Assembly (NCBI GenBank): GCA_018268755.1
Contig: JAFDVW010000006.1
Span: 148 to 64,147 of the forward strand
DNA: 64,000 nt
Reading direction: 5' to 3'
Origin: Acidobacteriota bacterium
Lineage (GTDB): Bacteria; Acidobacteriota; Terriglobia; Terriglobales; Acidobacteriaceae
The notes under the pieces were generated by a model, which was given only the letters and a program-made list of their open reading frames with translations, did no database searches and was not told the origin of the DNA. This document shows, piece after piece, positions 62,706 to 64,000 of this stretch; the stretch's first letter is position 1, and every line of letters begins with the position of its first letter. The position numbers were made by a program, and so were the translations under genes.

Positions 62706-63674
62706 CTAGTTACTAAAAACGTGGTCGAGGGCCGTGCTCACATCCGGCTGCGGACTCTTTAAGGCGTACTCCGCAGCGTCGTTGATCACTTTTTCGACGT
62801 CCCGATCCACTTGTGCAAACTCCTCCGCTGTCACCAGGGAGTCCGCCAACGCCTTGTCCCGCAATCTGCGAACCGGATCCAACTCCCTCCACTTCGCAAT
62901 CTCTTCCTTGGCGCGATAAGAGGTGCCGGCATCGCCCTCGTGATGCCCGAACCAACGATAGGTCCGGCATTCCAGCAGCGTGGGACCTTCTCCTCGCCGC
63001 GCCCGCGCGACCGCTTCCCCCGCGCGCTCGTAAACTTCCAGAACATTGTTTCCATCCACCTGGTAGCCAGGAATCTTGTAGGCGGCCGCGCGGCTGGCCA
63101 CGTCGGTGTTCTTGGTGGCCTGCTCGAAGGGCATCTCGGTGGCGTAAAGATTGTTTTCGCACACGTAAATGACCGGCAGGTTCCAGGTGGCGGCGAAATT
63201 CAAGCCTTCATGGAAGGCGCCGTTGTTGACCGCGCCGTCCCCGAAAAAGGCGACGGCCACCTGGTCGCTCTTGCGCACCTTCGCGCTCAGAGCGGCGCCG
63301 GTGGCGATCAGGATCCCGGGAGGCACCACGCCATTGGAGCCGAGAAATCCCACTTCCGGCTCATACAGGTGCATCGTGCCGCCGCGTCCCCCGGAGCAGC
63401 CGTCAATCGCACCCATCAATTCCGCCATCGAGCTGCGCGCGGAGATTCCCTTGGCGATGGCGTGCCCATGCCCGCGGTGGGTGCTGGCCACGTAGTCGTC
63501 TTTCCGCAACTGGGCGCAGATCCCGGTGGCGATGGCTTCTTCGCCGATATACACGTGGATAAAACCGGGCATCTTCCCCGAACGGAAGATTTCCCGCGCT
63601 TTCATTTCAAATTCCCGGATTTCCACCATGCCCCGGTACAGCGACAAAACTAGTTCTTTGGAAGGCTTCACCAT
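62706..63674 (-). CDS. 2-oxoacid dehydrogenase E1 component, alpha subunit
   Basis: The 322-residue subunit binds thiamine diphosphate through the GDG...NN motif (FFGDGAVNNGAFHEGLNFAA, then VYVCENN-type YVCENNLYA). The phosphorylation-loop analogue YRWFGHHEGDAGTSYR is also visible. It is related to pyruvate and acetoin E1-alpha. ATG 63674 was chosen. The upstream GTG/ATG-like extension to 63776 would start inside the predicted promoter. It is the first gene of the 16-gene minus-strand array ending at the KDPG-type aldolase. Confidence 0.9.
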   Translation of the reverse strand: MVKPSKELVLSLYRGMVEIREFEMKAREIFRSGKMPGFIHVYIGEEAIATGICAQLRKDDYVASTHRGHGHAIAKGISARSSMAELMGAIDGCSGGRGGTMHLYEPEVGFLGSNGVVPPGILIATGAALSAKVRKSDQVAVAFFGDGAVNNGAFHEGLNFAATWNLPVIYVCENNLYATEMPFEQATKNTDVASRAAAYKIPGYQVDGNNVLEVYERAGEAVARARRGEGPTLLECRTYRWFGHHEGDAGTSYRAKEEIAKWRELDPVRRLRDKALADSLVTAEEFAQVDRDVEKVINDAAEYALKSPQPDVSTALDHVFSN

Positions 63675-63747
63675 GGGTCCCTGACTTACAGACTTTGAAC
63701 GGCAAGCAGTGGTCTCGATGTCATGAAATCTTACCCGCCGACTCACT

Positions 63748-63796
63748 TTTTTAGAGGCTGGGGTACGCAGTGTCAATCGATTTCAACCTATTGAAC
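63748..63796 (-). promoter_or_regulatory. Promoter and operator of the 16-gene catabolic operon
   Basis: On the minus strand a consensus -35 box TTGACA (63771-63776) and a -10 box TAAAAA (63748-63753) are 17 bases apart. The operator GTTCAATAGGTTGAAA (63781-63796) sits four bases upstream of the -35 box. Its first 10 bases are identical to site 1 at 33.3 kb. It is placed to drive E1-alpha onward. Confidence 0.65.
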
Positions 63797-63854
63797 AGAC
63801 ACTGCTTGTCCGAGATTTTGTAGTTAAATGGCGGACGCGGGGTGGGTTTAAAGG

Positions 63855-63882
63855 TTGACGGGGTAAAATCCGGTATGATAAA
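63855..63882 (+). promoter_or_regulatory. Divergent rightward promoter at the window edge
   Basis: TTGACG (63855-63860) and GATAAA (63877-63882) are 16 bases apart on the plus strand. This would drive a gene that begins near or beyond the right edge. The remaining bases to 64000 contain a short open frame from ATG 63910, too short to judge. Apart from these elements the 63,797-64,000 stretch shows no gene. Confidence 0.35.
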
Positions 63883-64000
63883 AACTGCTCGCCTAGCTGG
63901 AACCGGTTAATGTGGGGGATCATTTCCTCATTCCGCTTCCGCTTGGTACACGGGCCCAGGGGATTTAGCGCCGCCCGCTGTGGATCCGCACGAAGCTCGC

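Noticed and set aside
63675..63776. A 34-residue N-terminal extension of E1-alpha.
   Set aside because: It would begin inside the predicted -35 box, lacks family similarity, and the ATG at 63674 has a proper ribosome-binding site.
63910..64000. A rightward open frame from ATG 63910 to the edge.
   Set aside because: Only 30 codons are visible, with no Shine-Dalgarno and no recognisable sequence, so it is not called as a gene.

Overview
The window is a GC-rich, gene-dense bacterial chromosome segment. It most likely comes from an Acidobacteriota soil heterotroph. The lineage call is an inference from three things: a 1,190-residue TonB-dependent receptor with an N-terminal carboxypeptidase-regulatory-like domain and no SusD partner; a CRTAC1/ASPIC-UnbV protein embedded among TPR proteins; and a propeller/Y_Y_Y sensor kinase. 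No rRNA, tRNA, CRISPR array, prophage or insertion sequence was recognised.

Left part (1-26.9 kb) holds mostly housekeeping and regulatory modules. There is a sulfate ABC transporter (cysW partial, cysT, sbp) under an Rrf2 regulator with a promoter/palindrome, a PP2C phosphatase, a DesK/DesR-like two-component pair and a CheY-like receiver. A decayed amidohydrolase is followed by gluconokinase, a DeoR-type regulator and a BDH2-like short-chain dehydrogenase. Next come a two-gene ergothioneine locus (egtB-egtD), a pirin, a Rieske-FAD reductase, an alpha/beta hydrolase, small membrane proteins, a sensor kinase/response-regulator pair linked to a GH16-like lipoprotein, a PanE-like reductase, and a tightly overlapping potABCD operon. 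This part ends in a 183-bp nested inverted repeat.

Right part (27.1-63.8 kb) looks like one large carbohydrate-utilisation region. A minus-strand operon (33.2 to 27.1 kb) carries a 2-hydroxyacid dehydrogenase and two tandem GH36-like alpha-galactosidases. A plus-strand trio follows: L-threonine-dehydrogenase-like epimerase, bicupin, RhaT. Then, on the minus strand, come TPR and CRTAC1 proteins downstream of a TonB-dependent receptor. A 16-gene minus-strand array (63.7 to 45.5 kb) runs from E1-alpha, E1-beta and E2 of a 2-oxoacid dehydrogenase, through a UlaG-like hydrolase, a mutarotase-fold protein, three SDRs, a fumarylacetoacetate-hydrolase-family enzyme, an enolase-superfamily sugar-acid dehydratase, another 2-hydroxyacid dehydrogenase, a RhaT-family transporter, a YiaK-family reductase and a GH2, to an FGGY kinase and a KDPG-type aldolase.

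The most interesting observation is a shared operator, GTTCAATA-N4-GAA(C/A). It lies 4-6 bp upstream of the -35 box of three promoters: the 16-gene operon (63,781-63,796), the TonB receptor (45,316-45,331) and the dehydrogenase/GH36 operon (33,293-33,308, plus a second copy exactly 63 bp further upstream). This ties import, glycoside cleavage and sugar-acid oxidation into one candidate regulon. Neither its regulator nor its substrate can be named from the window. A divergent promoter at the right edge suggests that a further gene, possibly the regulator, starts just outside.
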